Source: Mycolicibacterium porcinum (lineage in GTDB: Bacteria > Actinomycetota > Actinomycetes > Mycobacteriales > Mycobacteriaceae). From it: a DNA stretch of 64,000 bases. The stretch is from the NCBI GenBank assembly GCA_002086835.1, contig MVIG01000002.1, positions 491,265-555,264 on the forward strand, written 5' to 3'. Both the position numbers and the translations under genes were made by a program. The notes below the pieces were generated by a model, which was not told the origin of the DNA, searched no databases, and was given only the letters and a program-made list of their open reading frames with translations. This document shows positions 26,787-35,509 of the stretch, piece by piece (the stretch's first letter is position 1; the number at the start of each line of letters is the position of its first letter).

Positions 26787-27866
26787 TCAGAGGGCAAACC
26801 GGCCGGCGAAGCCGCGCAACGGCACGTCGGCGCTCGTCAGCAACCCGGGCGGGGCCTTGACCACCGAGGTGATGGCGTTGAGGGCGGGCAGCCCCGTCAC
26901 GGTCATGCCGATGGAGGCGAACGAGTCCGGATCGGACAGGTCCACACCGGGTTTCGGGAAGATCATGTGCTTGTTGTAGACACACGGATCACCCTTGATC
27001 TGAGTGATGTAGCAGCCCTTGATATCCCAGCTCGGATCGGTGTGCGGGGTCATCTGCCATTCCAGGTGGGTTTCGACGCGCGGCACACCGTCGACCATGC
27101 CCTGGTACTTGATGTAGTTGCCGCCCAGCGATCCCTTGGGCAGGGTGTACCAGCCCAGATCGACGTCCTTGGTGCAGGCACCCAGCTCGTAGCTGAACTT
27201 GACCTCGTCGAGCTCGAGCCCGAAACAGTCGGCCATCATCAGCACGCTGTCGGCGAAGACCCGGGTGTACTTCTCGAGCTTGCCCGGGATCGACGGGTCG
27301 TCGACGGGCATGCCGTAGCCGACCTCGATCCAGGTGTCCTTGCTGTGATGGCATGAGACGTCGACGGATTCGATGGTGGTGACGTTCTCGATCTCGGCGA
27401 CATCGGCCGAACACACCACGCCCAGGATCTGATTGACGCCGGGGTTCATGCCGGTGCCGTAGAACGTCGACCCACCCTTTTCGCATGCCTCGGCCAGCAG
27501 CTGTGATACCGGCTTGCCGGACGGATGCGGATGGTTGGTGTCGCGGTGCCAGCCGGTGATCCAGTCGGCGGTGGTGACGATGTTGATGCCGGCCTCGAGG
27601 ACTTTCACGTAGAGGTCCTCGTCGGGGAACACGCCGTGGAAGGTCAGCACGTCCGGTTTGGCCGCGAGGATCTCGTCGATCGACCCGGTGGCCGTCACCC
27701 CGATCGGATCGATGCCGGCGATCTCACCGGCGTCACGGCCGACCTTTTCCGTTGTATAGCAATGCAATCCGATGAGCTCGAGATCGGGCCGCTTGCCGAT
27801 GCGCTTGATCATCTCGGTGCCGACATTGCCGGTCGCCACCTGGAAAACGCGGATCTTCTCGGTCAT
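26787..27866 (-). CDS. DapB-like NAD(P)-binding protein (dihydrodipicolinate reductase/amine dehydrogenase-like)
   Basis: The 359-residue protein has an N-terminal Rossmann fold (RVFQVATGNVGTEMIKRIGKRP) and a long C-terminal domain with YGTGMNPGVNQILGVV near residue 140. This is the pattern of a large mycobacterial family annotated as dihydrodipicolinate reductase-like, related to 2,4-diaminopentanoate dehydrogenase. It overlaps the Rieske oxygenase gene start by four bases (reverse ATGA). Here it is probably a catabolic dehydrogenase of the same pathway rather than a lysine biosynthesis enzyme. Confidence 0.7.
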   Translation of the reverse strand: MTEKIRVFQVATGNVGTEMIKRIGKRPDLELIGLHCYTTEKVGRDAGEIAGIDPIGVTATGSIDEILAAKPDVLTFHGVFPDEDLYVKVLEAGINIVTTADWITGWHRDTNHPHPSGKPVSQLLAEACEKGGSTFYGTGMNPGVNQILGVVCSADVAEIENVTTIESVDVSCHHSKDTWIEVGYGMPVDDPSIPGKLEKYTRVFADSVLMMADCFGLELDEVKFSYELGACTKDVDLGWYTLPKGSLGGNYIKYQGMVDGVPRVETHLEWQMTPHTDPSWDIKGCYITQIKGDPCVYNKHMIFPKPGVDLSDPDSFASIGMTVTGLPALNAITSVVKAPPGLLTSADVPLRGFAGRFAL

Positions 27867-28894
27867 TCTGTGTCCACTTTCCTCACTCTTGCCAGGTCGG
27901 CGGCGCTACCGCCCAGACCGTCCGGATAGAACTGCATGGCCCACTTGCGAATTGCGGTGAAGCCCTCGTACTCGGCGGTGGCCAACGCCGGAGGATCGGA
28001 GTAACGCTGGTGTGACCAGATATGGATGTCCTGGGTGAACTGACGGATCACCTCGTCGCCGAATTCGTTGGCGCGCTGGGCTGCTCGGGTACTGTCCTTG
28101 CCTGGGGTCCGGCCGATGTAGACCATGAACCGGACGTCGGAGGTGGACTCGTCGACCGGGGTCACCGCGGAGATGGTGCGGTTGTCGATCATTCCCCAGC
28201 TCTTGGTCACCGCGATGCCCAGGCCACCGTTGATCGCCTCGACGCCGCTGCGCACGTCGTCGATCGACTGCTGATCGTCACCCTCGAAGGTGATCGTGAA
28301 GTCGACATAGGAGATCGGGGCGGCGAAGTCGTGGCGGGTGAACACCGGAACGATCGGCGTCTGGTGCACGAACTTGAAGTGCGCGAAGTCGACGCCGTTC
28401 TCCAGGACGTACTGCGGATGCAGCTCGAGCCCTGCGCGGAACAGCCGCTGCTGGGGGTAGTAGTCGGCGGCGCTGCTGCCGTCGGCGAACGACGCGAACA
28501 CGTCCGGCGCGTCGAAGAACGGCTCCCGCCCTTCGGTGTCGTGCCAGATGTAGATGGCTTCGTTGAGCTCCGCGACGGGGTATGTGCGCATGCGGCGGCC
28601 GCGGTTGGGCCGGTCCTGGTACGGGATGCAGACGTTGCGGCCCTCGGCGCTCCACTGCCAGCCGTGGAACGGGCACTGGATGACCTCGCCGACCACCTGC
28701 CCGCCGAATCCCAGATGGGCGCCCAGGTGCTCGCAGAAGGCGTTCATCACGGTCACCTGCCCGGATTCCGAACGCCAGGCGACCATCTCCTCGCCGAAGT
28801 ACTTCATGGCGTGTACAGCTCCGACGCCCACCTGGTCCGACCAGGCGACTTGGAACCATCCTGTCGGTTTCATCGACAACGGTGGTTTGGCCAT
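27863..28894 (-). CDS. Rieske [2Fe-2S] aromatic/steroid-type oxygenase
   Basis: The 343-residue oxygenase has the Rieske cluster ligands in CEHLGAHL (near residue 53) and CPFHGWQW (near residue 73). The mononuclear iron site is DFAHFKFVH (near residue 168), as in KshA-like Rieske hydroxylases. I chose the ATG at 28894; a longer reading would overlap the divergent TetR regulator. It forms a two-gene operon with the DapB-like dehydrogenase and is divergent from the TetR gene. The substrate, perhaps a steroid or terpenoid ring, is not determinable. A separate reductase must supply electrons. Confidence 0.85.
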   Translation of the reverse strand: MAKPPLSMKPTGWFQVAWSDQVGVGAVHAMKYFGEEMVAWRSESGQVTVMNAFCEHLGAHLGFGGQVVGEVIQCPFHGWQWSAEGRNVCIPYQDRPNRGRRMRTYPVAELNEAIYIWHDTEGREPFFDAPDVFASFADGSSAADYYPQQRLFRAGLELHPQYVLENGVDFAHFKFVHQTPIVPVFTRHDFAAPISYVDFTITFEGDDQQSIDDVRSGVEAINGGLGIAVTKSWGMIDNRTISAVTPVDESTSDVRFMVYIGRTPGKDSTRAAQRANEFGDEVIRQFTQDIHIWSHQRYSDPPALATAEYEGFTAIRKWAMQFYPDGLGGSAADLARVRKVDTE

Positions 28895-28910
28895 GACGGA
28901 AATCGTAGGA

Positions 28911-28945
28911 GGTTCTGTGAAACTTTGGAAGAGGGTTCTGTGAAA
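28911..28945. promoter_or_regulatory. Direct repeats in the Rieske/TetR divergent promoter
   Basis: GGTTCTGTGAAA occurs twice in the same orientation (28911-28922 and 28934-28945), with starts 23 bases apart, about two helical turns. TAGCCT (28952-28957) follows, seven bases before the TetR ATG, giving a leaderless promoter. The repeats are likely regulator-binding sites; direct rather than inverted symmetry is unusual for TetR proteins. Confidence 0.55.
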
Positions 28946-28964
28946 AAGGGGTAGCCTCTGGGAG

Positions 28965-29609
28965 ATGACCGACGCCGACGTTGTTGCGCGCCGCACCAAC
29001 CGGCGCGGTGAAGCCACCCGCGAGAACATGCTGGAAGCCGCTCGCAAGACCCTGGCCACCGGCGATCCCGGCGCGGTCTCGGCCAACCGGATCGCCAAGG
29101 ACATCGGCGTCACGTGGGGCGCGGTGAAGTACCAGTTCGGCGATATCGACGGATTCTGGGCCGCGGTGCTGCAACGCACCGCGGAGCGGCGCGCGGGAAT
29201 GTTCAGCCACCACGACAGCGCTGCGTCGTTGCGTCAACGCGTCGCCGCGATCATCGACCTGCTCTATGACGGGCTGACCGCCGGCGATTCACGCGCGATC
29301 GAGAATCTGCGTGCGTCGTTGCCGCGGGACCCCGCCGAACTCGAACGGCTCTACCCGAAGACCGCCGCGGAGCTGTCCTCCTGGGGGCAGGGCTGGCTGC
29401 AAACCTGTCAGCAGGCCTTCGCCGACCTCGGTGTCGACCCCGAACGGGTGCGGGAGGTGGCCGCGTTCATCCCCGGGGCGATGCGTGGCATCACCTCCGA
29501 GCGTCAACTCGGCAGCTTCATCGACCTCGACGTGGCCCGGCGGGGCCTCACGAATGCGATCGTCACCTACCTCGAAGAGTCTCGGTCACGGCGCTCTGAT
29601 CACCAGTAA
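28965..29609 (+). CDS. TetR-family transcriptional regulator
   Basis: This 214-residue regulator has its helix-turn-helix in residues 15-60 (TRENMLEAARKTLATGD, then RIAKDIGVTWGAVKYQFG). The variant WGAVKYQFG replaces the common YYHF ending. It is divergent from the Rieske oxygenase operon and is the obvious candidate regulator. A TAGCCT -10-like box seven bases before the ATG supports this start and a leaderless message. Confidence 0.85.
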   Translation: MTDADVVARRTNRRGEATRENMLEAARKTLATGDPGAVSANRIAKDIGVTWGAVKYQFGDIDGFWAAVLQRTAERRAGMFSHHDSAASLRQRVAAIIDLLYDGLTAGDSRAIENLRASLPRDPAELERLYPKTAAELSSWGQGWLQTCQQAFADLGVDPERVREVAAFIPGAMRGITSERQLGSFIDLDVARRGLTNAIVTYLEESRSRRSDHQ

Positions 29610-29614
29610 CCGGG

Positions 29615-29661
29615 TTGTGACCTCACAAGGCTGGGGCATTCCCGCAGTCAACAAGTAGGCT
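29615..29661 (+). promoter_or_regulatory. ttfA promoter region with short palindrome
   Basis: TTGTGA-CC-TCACAA (29615-29628) is a perfect palindrome. TAGGCT (29656-29661) is a good mycobacterial -10, seven bases before the ttfA ATG, which predicts a leaderless transcript. The palindrome lies roughly where a -35-region regulator would bind. It has a 2-base rather than 6-base centre, so it is not a standard CRP site. Confidence 0.5.
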
Positions 29662-29668
29662 ATGCCCG

Positions 29669-30535
29669 ATGGTCCCGCTCTGGTTCACGCTGTCCGCACT
29701 CTGTTTCGTGGGTGCGGCGGTGCTGCTGTACGTCGACATCGACCGTCGACGTGGGTTGGGACGGCGCCGCAAGTCGTGGGCGAAGTCGCATGGCTTCGAC
29801 TACGAGCACGAGTCGCACGAGATCCTCAAGCGCTGGAAGCGCGGGGTGATGTCGACCGTCGGTGACGTCACGGCCAAGAACGTCGTACTCGGCCAGATCC
29901 GTGGCGAGGCGGTGTTCATCTTTGACATCGAAGAAGTGGCGACGGTGATCGCGCTTCACCGCAAGGTCGGCACGAACGTGGTCGTCGATCTGCGGCTCAA
30001 GGGCATCAAGGAACCCCGGGAGAGCGATATCTGGCTCCTCGGCGCGATCGGCCCGCGGATGGTGTACTCCACCAACCTCGACGCCGCTCGCCGTGCCTGC
30101 GACCGCCGGATGGTCACGTTCGCCCACACTGCGCCCGATTGCGCCGAGATCATGTGGAACGAGCAGAACTGGACGCTCGTCAGCATGCCGGTCACGAGCA
30201 CCCGCGCCCAGTGGGACGAGGGGCTGCGCACCGTGCGTCAGTTCAACGACCTGCTGCGGGTGCTGCCGCCGGTTCCGCAGAACGGTGTGGCGCCGCAGTC
30301 GGGCCAGGGCAGCCAAGCGGCGCTGGCACGTCGCGCGGGTTCGCCCAGCCGTCCGCTGGCACCGACGCAGGCCGGGCGTCGGGAGCTGCCGCCGGGCCGG
30401 GCCGACTCGGCACCCGGACGTGGTGACATCAGCCGCTACACGCAACCGCGCCAGGAGCCAGGCCGTCCGGACGCGGTCCGTCGGACCCCGCCGCCGGCGC
30501 GCAACGGGCGCCACGCACCGCACTACCAGCGCTAG
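29669..30535 (+). CDS. ttfA: TtfA, trehalose monomycolate transport factor
   Basis: This 288-residue protein is anchored by an N-terminal membrane helix (PLWFTLSALCFVGAAVLLYVDI, residues 3-24), followed by a basic stretch. A conserved cytoplasmic domain comes next (KSWAKSHGFDYEHESHEILKRWKRG to WDEGLRTVRQFNDLLRVLPP). The tail is long, disordered and Arg/Pro-rich. It matches mycobacterial TtfA (Rv0383c), an MmpL3 partner needed for trehalose monomycolate transport to the cell envelope. Near clpB, as in M. tuberculosis. The leaderless ATG start is supported by TAGGCT seven bases upstream. Confidence 0.85.
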   Translation: MVPLWFTLSALCFVGAAVLLYVDIDRRRGLGRRRKSWAKSHGFDYEHESHEILKRWKRGVMSTVGDVTAKNVVLGQIRGEAVFIFDIEEVATVIALHRKVGTNVVVDLRLKGIKEPRESDIWLLGAIGPRMVYSTNLDAARRACDRRMVTFAHTAPDCAEIMWNEQNWTLVSMPVTSTRAQWDEGLRTVRQFNDLLRVLPPVPQNGVAPQSGQGSQAALARRAGSPSRPLAPTQAGRRELPPGRADSAPGRGDISRYTQPRQEPGRPDAVRRTPPPARNGRHAPHYQR

Positions 30536-30569
30536 TCGGCGCGGCAGAACAGTTCAGTAACCTGTCGGC

Positions 30570-31346
30570 ATGCCTCGTCCCGTCGCGCTGATCACTGGAC
30601 CGACCTCGGGTCTCGGCGCAGGGTTCGCGCGCCGATATGCGCGCGATGGTTATGACCTCGTCCTCGTGGCGCGCGACGGCGCCCGGTTGGAACAACTCGC
30701 CGCCGAACTACGCGACGAGGCCGGCGCAGCCGTGGAGGTAATTCCTGCCGACCTGGCGTGCGCTCCGGACCGGGCGAAGGTCGCCGACCGGTTGCGAGCC
30801 GGGGTGCAGGTGTTGGTGAACAACGCCGGCTTCGGCACATCCGGTGAATTCTGGACCGCCGATCTGGCCCAGCTGCAGGCCCAACTGGATGTCAACGTCA
30901 CCGCGGTGATGGAGCTGACGCACGCCGTATTGCCGTCGATGGTCGACGCCGGTGCCGGCACGGTCATCAACGTGGCCAGCGTCGCCGGGCTGGTGCCCGG
31001 GCGCGGATCGACGTATTCGGCGTCCAAGGCCTGGGTCGTCTCGTTCAGCGAGGGGCTGGCCAACGGGCTGGGCGGCACGGGGGTCGGCGTGCACGCGCTG
31101 TGCCCGGGTTTCGTCCATACCGAGTTTCATGCCAGGGCGGGCATCGACATGGCGGGCACACCGTCGTTCCTGTGGCTGCAGGTCGACGACGTGGTGCGTG
31201 ACTGTCTGGCCGACGTGGCCGCAGGCAAAGTGGTCATCGTGCCCGGCCTGCAGTACAAGGTGCTCACCACCGGGGGCCGGCTGGTTCCGCGAAACCTGGT
31301 GCGCGCCATGACAAAAGCAGTGGGAAAAGGTCGTGGGAGAACTTAG
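30570..31346 (+). CDS. Short-chain dehydrogenase/reductase (SDR)
   Basis: This classical SDR of 258 residues has [16 protein letters not shown] (residues 9-24) as cofactor loop, LVNNAGFG near residue 86 and catalytic YSASK near residue 149. The sequence resembles the mycobacterial group annotated as ketoacyl- or estradiol-type reductases. TAACCT six bases before the ATG suggests a leaderless transcript separate from ttfA. The substrate is unknown. Confidence 0.85.
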   Translation: MPRPVALITGPTSGLGAGFARRYARDGYDLVLVARDGARLEQLAAELRDEAGAAVEVIPADLACAPDRAKVADRLRAGVQVLVNNAGFGTSGEFWTADLAQLQAQLDVNVTAVMELTHAVLPSMVDAGAGTVINVASVAGLVPGRGSTYSASKAWVVSFSEGLANGLGGTGVGVHALCPGFVHTEFHARAGIDMAGTPSFLWLQVDDVVRDCLADVAAGKVVIVPGLQYKVLTTGGRLVPRNLVRAMTKAVGKGRGRT

Positions 31347-31358
31347 GACAGAACTGAC

Positions 31359-32255
31359 GTGGCAGTGCGGGCGCTGATCGCGGCGGTGATGGCGGTACTT
31401 CTCGTCGTCACCGCGGGCTGCTCATCCGATGAACCCGCACGCACGTATGAAGCGTCGACTGCCGAGCTCGGCCAATCGATGGACATCCTCGGCTGGAATC
31501 TGAAGGTGTCGGATCTGCGGTTCGACTCCGAACACGTCCTTGTCGACGTCGAGGGCTCGGCAACCGGCGATGCGCACGCAAAACCGGAGGACATCCGGTT
31601 CGGTCTGTACGGCGCCCTGGCGCATCCGATCGAGGCCGATGCGCTGCATGGTTGTGACGGCATCACCAACCTGGGCCTGCGGCCACTGTCCGCCCCGGCA
31701 CCCGACAAGCTCAGCGGCACAGTCTGCTTGGGGCCGCAGCGGGACCAGAGCCAGGTGCGCGGCGTGTACGTGTACTCGCCGCGCGAGCGCATCGCGGGCA
31801 CCACCATCGCCTACCCGGCCGCCTTCCCGGTCGGGGTGCTGCCGACCAGCGTCGACGATGCCGGGGTCACCCTCAAGTCCACCAGCGTGGATGCGTTCAG
31901 CGCCGACGGCGGACAATTGGCGCCCACCGCAATCGGTGACCCCACCGCGTTCAACGGCAAGGGCTACATGTTGATGGGTCTCGAAATCGACGGTGCGGCA
32001 AAGCGTTATGCGGACGATGCGACAGCGCGCGGCGGTCCGCTGATGGTGGTGGCCGGCCCATCGCTGCCGCCACCCGGGCTCAGCCGGGCCTGCTCGGCGT
32101 ACGGCTCATCGGTGCTGATCCTGCCCGAGGCCTCGCGTGAGGCCGTCAACGTGCGGGCCTCGCTGTGTACGCAGGGGGAGATGACCGCGGCCTTGCTGTA
32201 TGCCTCGGTTTCCGTGATCGGCACCCATGCCGCGCTATGGACCACCCGTGGTTGA
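31359..32255 (+). CDS. Putative lipoprotein
   Basis: The N-terminus has a short signal peptide (AVRALIAAVMAVLLVV) ending in the lipobox VTAGC, with Cys near residue 21. The 298-residue protein would be lipid-anchored on the outer face of the membrane. The mature part has several beta-rich segments and four further cysteines but no domain I recognise. It starts 12 bases after the SDR and overlaps the methyltransferase gene by 29 bases, so the three are probably one transcript. Confidence 0.7.
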   Translation: MAVRALIAAVMAVLLVVTAGCSSDEPARTYEASTAELGQSMDILGWNLKVSDLRFDSEHVLVDVEGSATGDAHAKPEDIRFGLYGALAHPIEADALHGCDGITNLGLRPLSAPAPDKLSGTVCLGPQRDQSQVRGVYVYSPRERIAGTTIAYPAAFPVGVLPTSVDDAGVTLKSTSVDAFSADGGQLAPTAIGDPTAFNGKGYMLMGLEIDGAAKRYADDATARGGPLMVVAGPSLPPPGLSRACSAYGSSVLILPEASREAVNVRASLCTQGEMTAALLYASVSVIGTHAALWTTRG

Positions 32256-32901
32256 GGCCGTCGGGCCCACTGAGTGGGGAGAGTCCCCTGGCGTGGGACC
32301 GTGGGAGGGGCCGTTACCCTCCGGTGCGGACGCCGCGCGGTACGACGCCGAGCTCCTGCGCGACGGGGATACCCGCAATGTCGTTGACGCCTACCGGTAC
32401 TGGACCCGGGAGGCGATCATCGCCGACATCGACCGGCGGCGGCATCGGCTGCACATCGCGATCGAGAACTTCGGCAACGACGCCAACATCGGCGCGGTGG
32501 TGCGCACCGCCAACGCCTTCGCCGTCGACACCGTGCACATCGTGGGGAAGCGCCGGTGGAACCGGCGGGGCGCCATGGTCACCGACCGCTACCAGCGGCT
32601 GTGCCACCACGACACCACCGCCGACCTGCTGGCGTTCGCCGCCGACGCCGGGCTGACCGTCGTCGCGGTGGACAACGTGCCCGGCGCCGTGCGGCTGGAA
32701 CAGACCGAACTACCGCGCGACTGCCTGCTGATCTTCGGGCAGGAAGGCCCGGGGATCACTCCGGAGGCTCAGGCCGGCGCCGCGGTGACGGTCTCCATCG
32801 CCCAGTTCGGGTCGACCCGGAGCATCAACGCCGGGGTCGCGGCGGGAATCGCCATGCACGCCTGGATCACTCGCCACGCGGATTTTTCGCAGGCCTGGTA
32901 G
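32227..32901 (+). CDS. TrmH/SpoU-family RNA 2'-O-methyltransferase
   Basis: The C-terminal SPOUT domain shows the three motifs: ENFGNDANIGAVVRTANAF (near residue 78), LLIFGQEGPGI (near residue 165) and VSIAQFGSTRSINAGVAAGIAMHAW (near residue 185). This fits a SAM-dependent ribose methylation of tRNA or rRNA. The 224-residue protein has an N-terminal extension. The ATG at 32227 overlaps the lipoprotein gene; a GTG at 32248 is an alternative. It converges on the deaminase gene with a 35-base overlap. The target nucleotide is not known. Confidence 0.85.
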   Translation: MPRYGPPVVEAVGPTEWGESPGVGPWEGPLPSGADAARYDAELLRDGDTRNVVDAYRYWTREAIIADIDRRRHRLHIAIENFGNDANIGAVVRTANAFAVDTVHIVGKRRWNRRGAMVTDRYQRLCHHDTTADLLAFAADAGLTVVAVDNVPGAVRLEQTELPRDCLLIFGQEGPGITPEAQAGAAVTVSIAQFGSTRSINAGVAAGIAMHAWITRHADFSQAW

Positions 32902-33394
32902 CGGTGGGGGCTCCGGGCACCCGGCGTTCGCCGCCGTTGCGGTCCTGCCAGAGTCTGTAGACATCGACCGCGGCATCGCGAGGTTCGTAGCGCATCGGTA
33001 GCCGTCGTTCGTTCCACGGCTTGGCGAACTCGTCGTAGAACGTGTTCAGCTCGAAGTACTTTCGGTCGTCAACGTAGTGCGGTTCGTAGGTGTCCCGGGT
33101 GGTCAGGAACACGACTTCGTCCGGCGAGCAGTAGTAGAGCGAACCCAGGCACATCGGGCAGGGCTGCGCCAGCACGTAGATCGTGGCGCCGCTCAGGTGT
33201 TCGGTGCCGAGCTTGGTGCACGCCTTGCGGATCGCGAGGATCTCCGCGTGTGCCGTGGGATCATGGGTCTGGGCAACCAGGTTGGGGCTCTCGGCCAGGA
33301 TCTCACCGTCTTTGACGATGACCGTCGCGAACGGACGGCCGCCCTCGGTGACGTTCTGGCGTGCGATGTCGATGGTGCGTTGTGCGAAGTCCAT
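32867..33394 (-). CDS. Nucleoside/guanine deaminase-like protein (CMP/dCMP deaminase family)
   Basis: The zinc site is clear: HAEILAIRKA near residue 48 (His and catalytic Glu) and PCPMCLGSL near residue 78 (two Cys ligands). The fold and the C-terminal YFELNTFYDEF resemble guanine deaminase/tRNA-deaminase relatives. This 175-residue enzyme should remove an amino group from a purine or pyrimidine, releasing ammonia. It lies 25 bases downstream of cynS in the same direction, so it belongs to a nitrogen-scavenging operon. Its last residues overlap the methyltransferase gene. Confidence 0.8.
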   Translation of the reverse strand: MDFAQRTIDIARQNVTEGGRPFATVIVKDGEILAESPNLVAQTHDPTAHAEILAIRKACTKLGTEHLSGATIYVLAQPCPMCLGSLYYCSPDEVVFLTTRDTYEPHYVDDRKYFELNTFYDEFAKPWNERRLPMRYEPRDAAVDVYRLWQDRNGGERRVPGAPTATRPAKNPRGE

Positions 33395-33419
33395 GGGGCC
33401 TCCTCGTTATCGGATTCGA

Positions 33420-33890
33420 TCAGAAGGGTTTGGTGGGAAGGTATTTGCCGTCCAGCGTGATGACGGCGCGTTCTCCGCCTTCGGGATCGGCGACCTTGCG
33501 CACATCGAGCTTGAAGTTGATGGCGCTGATGATGCCGTCACCGAACTGTTCGTGGACCAAGGCCTTCAGCGTGGTGCCGTAGACCTGGAGCATCTCGTAG
33601 AAGCGGTAGATCGTCGGGTCGTTGGGGATCCCGCCGGGGATCGAGCCGCGGGTCGGAATGGTCTGCAGCAGCATTGCGGCGTCGTCGTCGAGTCCGAGCA
33701 GCGCGGCGACCGCCGTCGCCGACTTGGCGGGCAGCGCATGCTGCCCGAGGACAGCGGCGGTCACGAAGGCCGGTGAGAGCTCGGCGGCATCCGCGATCTG
33801 CTGCCAGGTGAGGTCCTTGCGAGTCTTGGCCTCCACGGCGGCGATGGCCAAGGTCTCGCGGGCGGTCGGATCAAATTGGGCGTGCACCAT
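33420..33890 (-). CDS. cynS: Cyanate hydratase (cyanase)
   Basis: This 156-residue cyanase has an N-terminal helix-turn-helix-like dimerisation domain ([27 protein letters not shown]). The C-terminal catalytic domain carries [34 protein letters not shown], containing the Arg, Glu and Ser of the decameric active site. It converts cyanate and bicarbonate to CO2 and carbamate, which breaks down to ammonia. The carbonic anhydrase gene upstream replenishes bicarbonate. It is the second enzyme gene of the operon. Confidence 0.95.
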   Translation of the reverse strand: MVHAQFDPTARETLAIAAVEAKTRKDLTWQQIADAAELSPAFVTAAVLGQHALPAKSATAVAALLGLDDDAAMLLQTIPTRGSIPGGIPNDPTIYRFYEMLQVYGTTLKALVHEQFGDGIISAINFKLDVRKVADPEGGERAVITLDGKYLPTKPF

Positions 33891-33937
33891 TTTCGGTGTC
33901 CTTTCCTTGTGGGGGTCTCTGTGGGGTTCGGTCGGGA

Positions 33938-34516
33938 TCAGGCGTTGTCGACGGCGGAGACCACGCCGCTGGCGATGTCGAAGACCCAGCCGTGCAGGGC
34001 GACGGCGTGGGCGGCGAGGGCGCGGGCCACGGCGGGATGGGTGGTGAGGTTGGCTACCTGTGCACGGACGTTCTCGCGCACGAGGTGTGAAACCTTGTCT
34101 CTATCAACGTTTTCAGTTGACATCGAGTGGTCGTGGCCGGCCTGGCGCAGCCATTCGGCAGTGGTCGGCATGGCGCTCAGGTCGTGGTTCTCGGCCAGCG
34201 CAGTCATCGCGCCGCAACCGGAATGGCCGCAGACCACGATGCGGGATACGCCCAGTGCAGACACGGCGTATTCGATGCTGGCGGCGATGCCGTCCGCGGC
34301 TGGGTGGTAGGCCGGGACCAGGTTGCCCGCCGTACGTATGACGAACAACTCGCCCGGTTCGCTGCCGGTGATCAGCTCAGGGACGACGCGGGCATCTGAG
34401 CAGCCGATGAACAGCGTGTGTGGGCGATGCGTGGTGGCGAGGTGGGCGAACAGGTCGGCCTTCGCGGGAAACGTGTCGCGCTGGAACAGGGCGATGCCCT
34501 CGGCAAGGTCGTACAT
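33938..34516 (-). CDS. cynT: Beta-class carbonic anhydrase
   Basis: This 192-residue beta-carbonic anhydrase shows the zinc ligands in [12 protein letters not shown] (Cys and Asp-Arg dyad, near residue 40) and CGHSGCGAM (His and Cys, near residue 98). It is 47 bases upstream of cynS and probably returns CO2 to bicarbonate for cyanase. An ATAG-N7-CTAT site lies 59-73 bases upstream of the ATG, where a LysR-type activator would bind; an AAGG site precedes the start. Confidence 0.92.
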   Translation of the reverse strand: MYDLAEGIALFQRDTFPAKADLFAHLATTHRPHTLFIGCSDARVVPELITGSEPGELFVIRTAGNLVPAYHPAADGIAASIEYAVSALGVSRIVVCGHSGCGAMTALAENHDLSAMPTTAEWLRQAGHDHSMSTENVDRDKVSHLVRENVRAQVANLTTHPAVARALAAHAVALHGWVFDIASGVVSAVDNA

Positions 34517-34574
34517 GACAACTACCTTGCGCGCGAACTGCTATAGCGTCCAATACTTACTTTCCATCGGACCG

Positions 34575-34589
34575 ATAGATGATGCCTAT
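34575..34589. promoter_or_regulatory. LysR-type operator upstream of cynT
   Basis: ATAG-N7-CTAT has the T-N11-A geometry of LysR-family sites. It overlaps the stop codon of the regulator gene and lies 59 bases before the cynT start codon. The same ATAG-N7-CTAT sequence occurs upstream of the regulator's own start (35488-35502), which strongly suggests that one protein binds both. Confidence 0.65.
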
Positions 34590-35476
34590 GGTTGCCGAGG
34601 GTGGGAGTAGCGCTCGGCGATCGCGCTGAACGCTCGCGCGGCCGCGGACTGATATCCCGCCGACCGGTGCAGGAGCGCGACCTCGCGTGACGGCAGCGGG
34701 GGATCGGGTCGGATCGGATGCAGGTCGGGCTGCGCCTGCGTGATCGCGTCCGGCAACACCGTGGCAAGCGTGCCGAGACGGACGAACTCGATCAGCGCGC
34801 TGATGGAGTTCGCCTCGATCGCGATGCGGGGCGCGACGTTCTGGGCGGCGAAGAACTCATCGATGTAATTGCGCGTCGCGAAATCTCGGCTGAGCAAGGC
34901 CAACGGTTGCGAGGGCAGATCCGCGATCGCGAACGTCGCAGCCCGCAAATGCAGCGGATGGTCGGCGCCCACAACCAGGCTGAGAGTCTCGGTGAAGAGC
35001 GCCGATGCGGCCACCCCCGCGGCGTGGTGGCCCGCGAAGGCGATGCCGAGGTCGATCCGGTCGGCGAGCAGGTCGGCTTCGAGCAGGTCCTGGGTGGTCT
35101 CGATGACCGTGAGGGTGACACCGGGATGCTCGGCATGGAACTGCCGGACCAGTGGACCGATGAGATAGGCGGTGATGGTCGGCGTCATCGCGATCCGAAG
35201 GTGGCCGCGACTCAGGTCGTGGACGTCATGCACTGCCCGCTCGGCGGCATCGAGGTCCCGTAGGGCCAGGCGTCCGTGCCGGGCGTACGCCTCGCCGGCG
35301 TCGGTCAGCCGGACCGAGCGCCCGGAGCGATCGAGGAGGGTGGCGCCGACCTCCCGCTCCAGCTGTTTGATCTGCTGCGACAGGGTGGGTTGCGACACAT
35401 GTAAGGCCTCGGCTGCCCTGGTGAAGTTGCCGTGGTCGGCGACGGCCAGCAGGTAGCGCAGGTGGCGCAGCTCCAT
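34586..35476 (-). CDS. cynR: LysR-family regulator, CynR-like
   Basis: This 296-residue LysR protein has an N-terminal winged helix (MELRHLRYLLAVADHGNFTRAAEALHVSQPTLSQQIKQLE in pieces) and a C-terminal effector domain. The same-strand cynT-cynS genes 69 bases downstream make it the likely cyanate-responsive activator. It could also act on the divergent amidohydrolase. TATACA eight bases before the ATG suggests a leaderless start, and the ATAG-N7-CTAT site overlaps it, as expected for autorepression. Confidence 0.85.
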   Translation of the reverse strand: MELRHLRYLLAVADHGNFTRAAEALHVSQPTLSQQIKQLEREVGATLLDRSGRSVRLTDAGEAYARHGRLALRDLDAAERAVHDVHDLSRGHLRIAMTPTITAYLIGPLVRQFHAEHPGVTLTVIETTQDLLEADLLADRIDLGIAFAGHHAAGVAASALFTETLSLVVGADHPLHLRAATFAIADLPSQPLALLSRDFATRNYIDEFFAAQNVAPRIAIEANSISALIEFVRLGTLATVLPDAITQAQPDLHPIRPDPPLPSREVALLHRSAGYQSAAARAFSAIAERYSHPRQP

Positions 35477-35487
35477 CGGATCAATGT

Positions 35488-35502
35488 ATAGGCATCGCCT
35501 AT
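35488..35502. promoter_or_regulatory. LysR-type operator at the regulator's own promoter
   Basis: ATAG-N7-CTAT (ATAGG at the left, CCTAT at the right, perfect 5-base arms) lies 12 bases before the LysR start codon and eight bases before the divergent small reading frame. It matches the site upstream of cynT. Position fits autorepression of the regulator and possibly control of the divergent transcript. Confidence 0.65.
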
Positions 35503-35509
35503 CGTTGTG

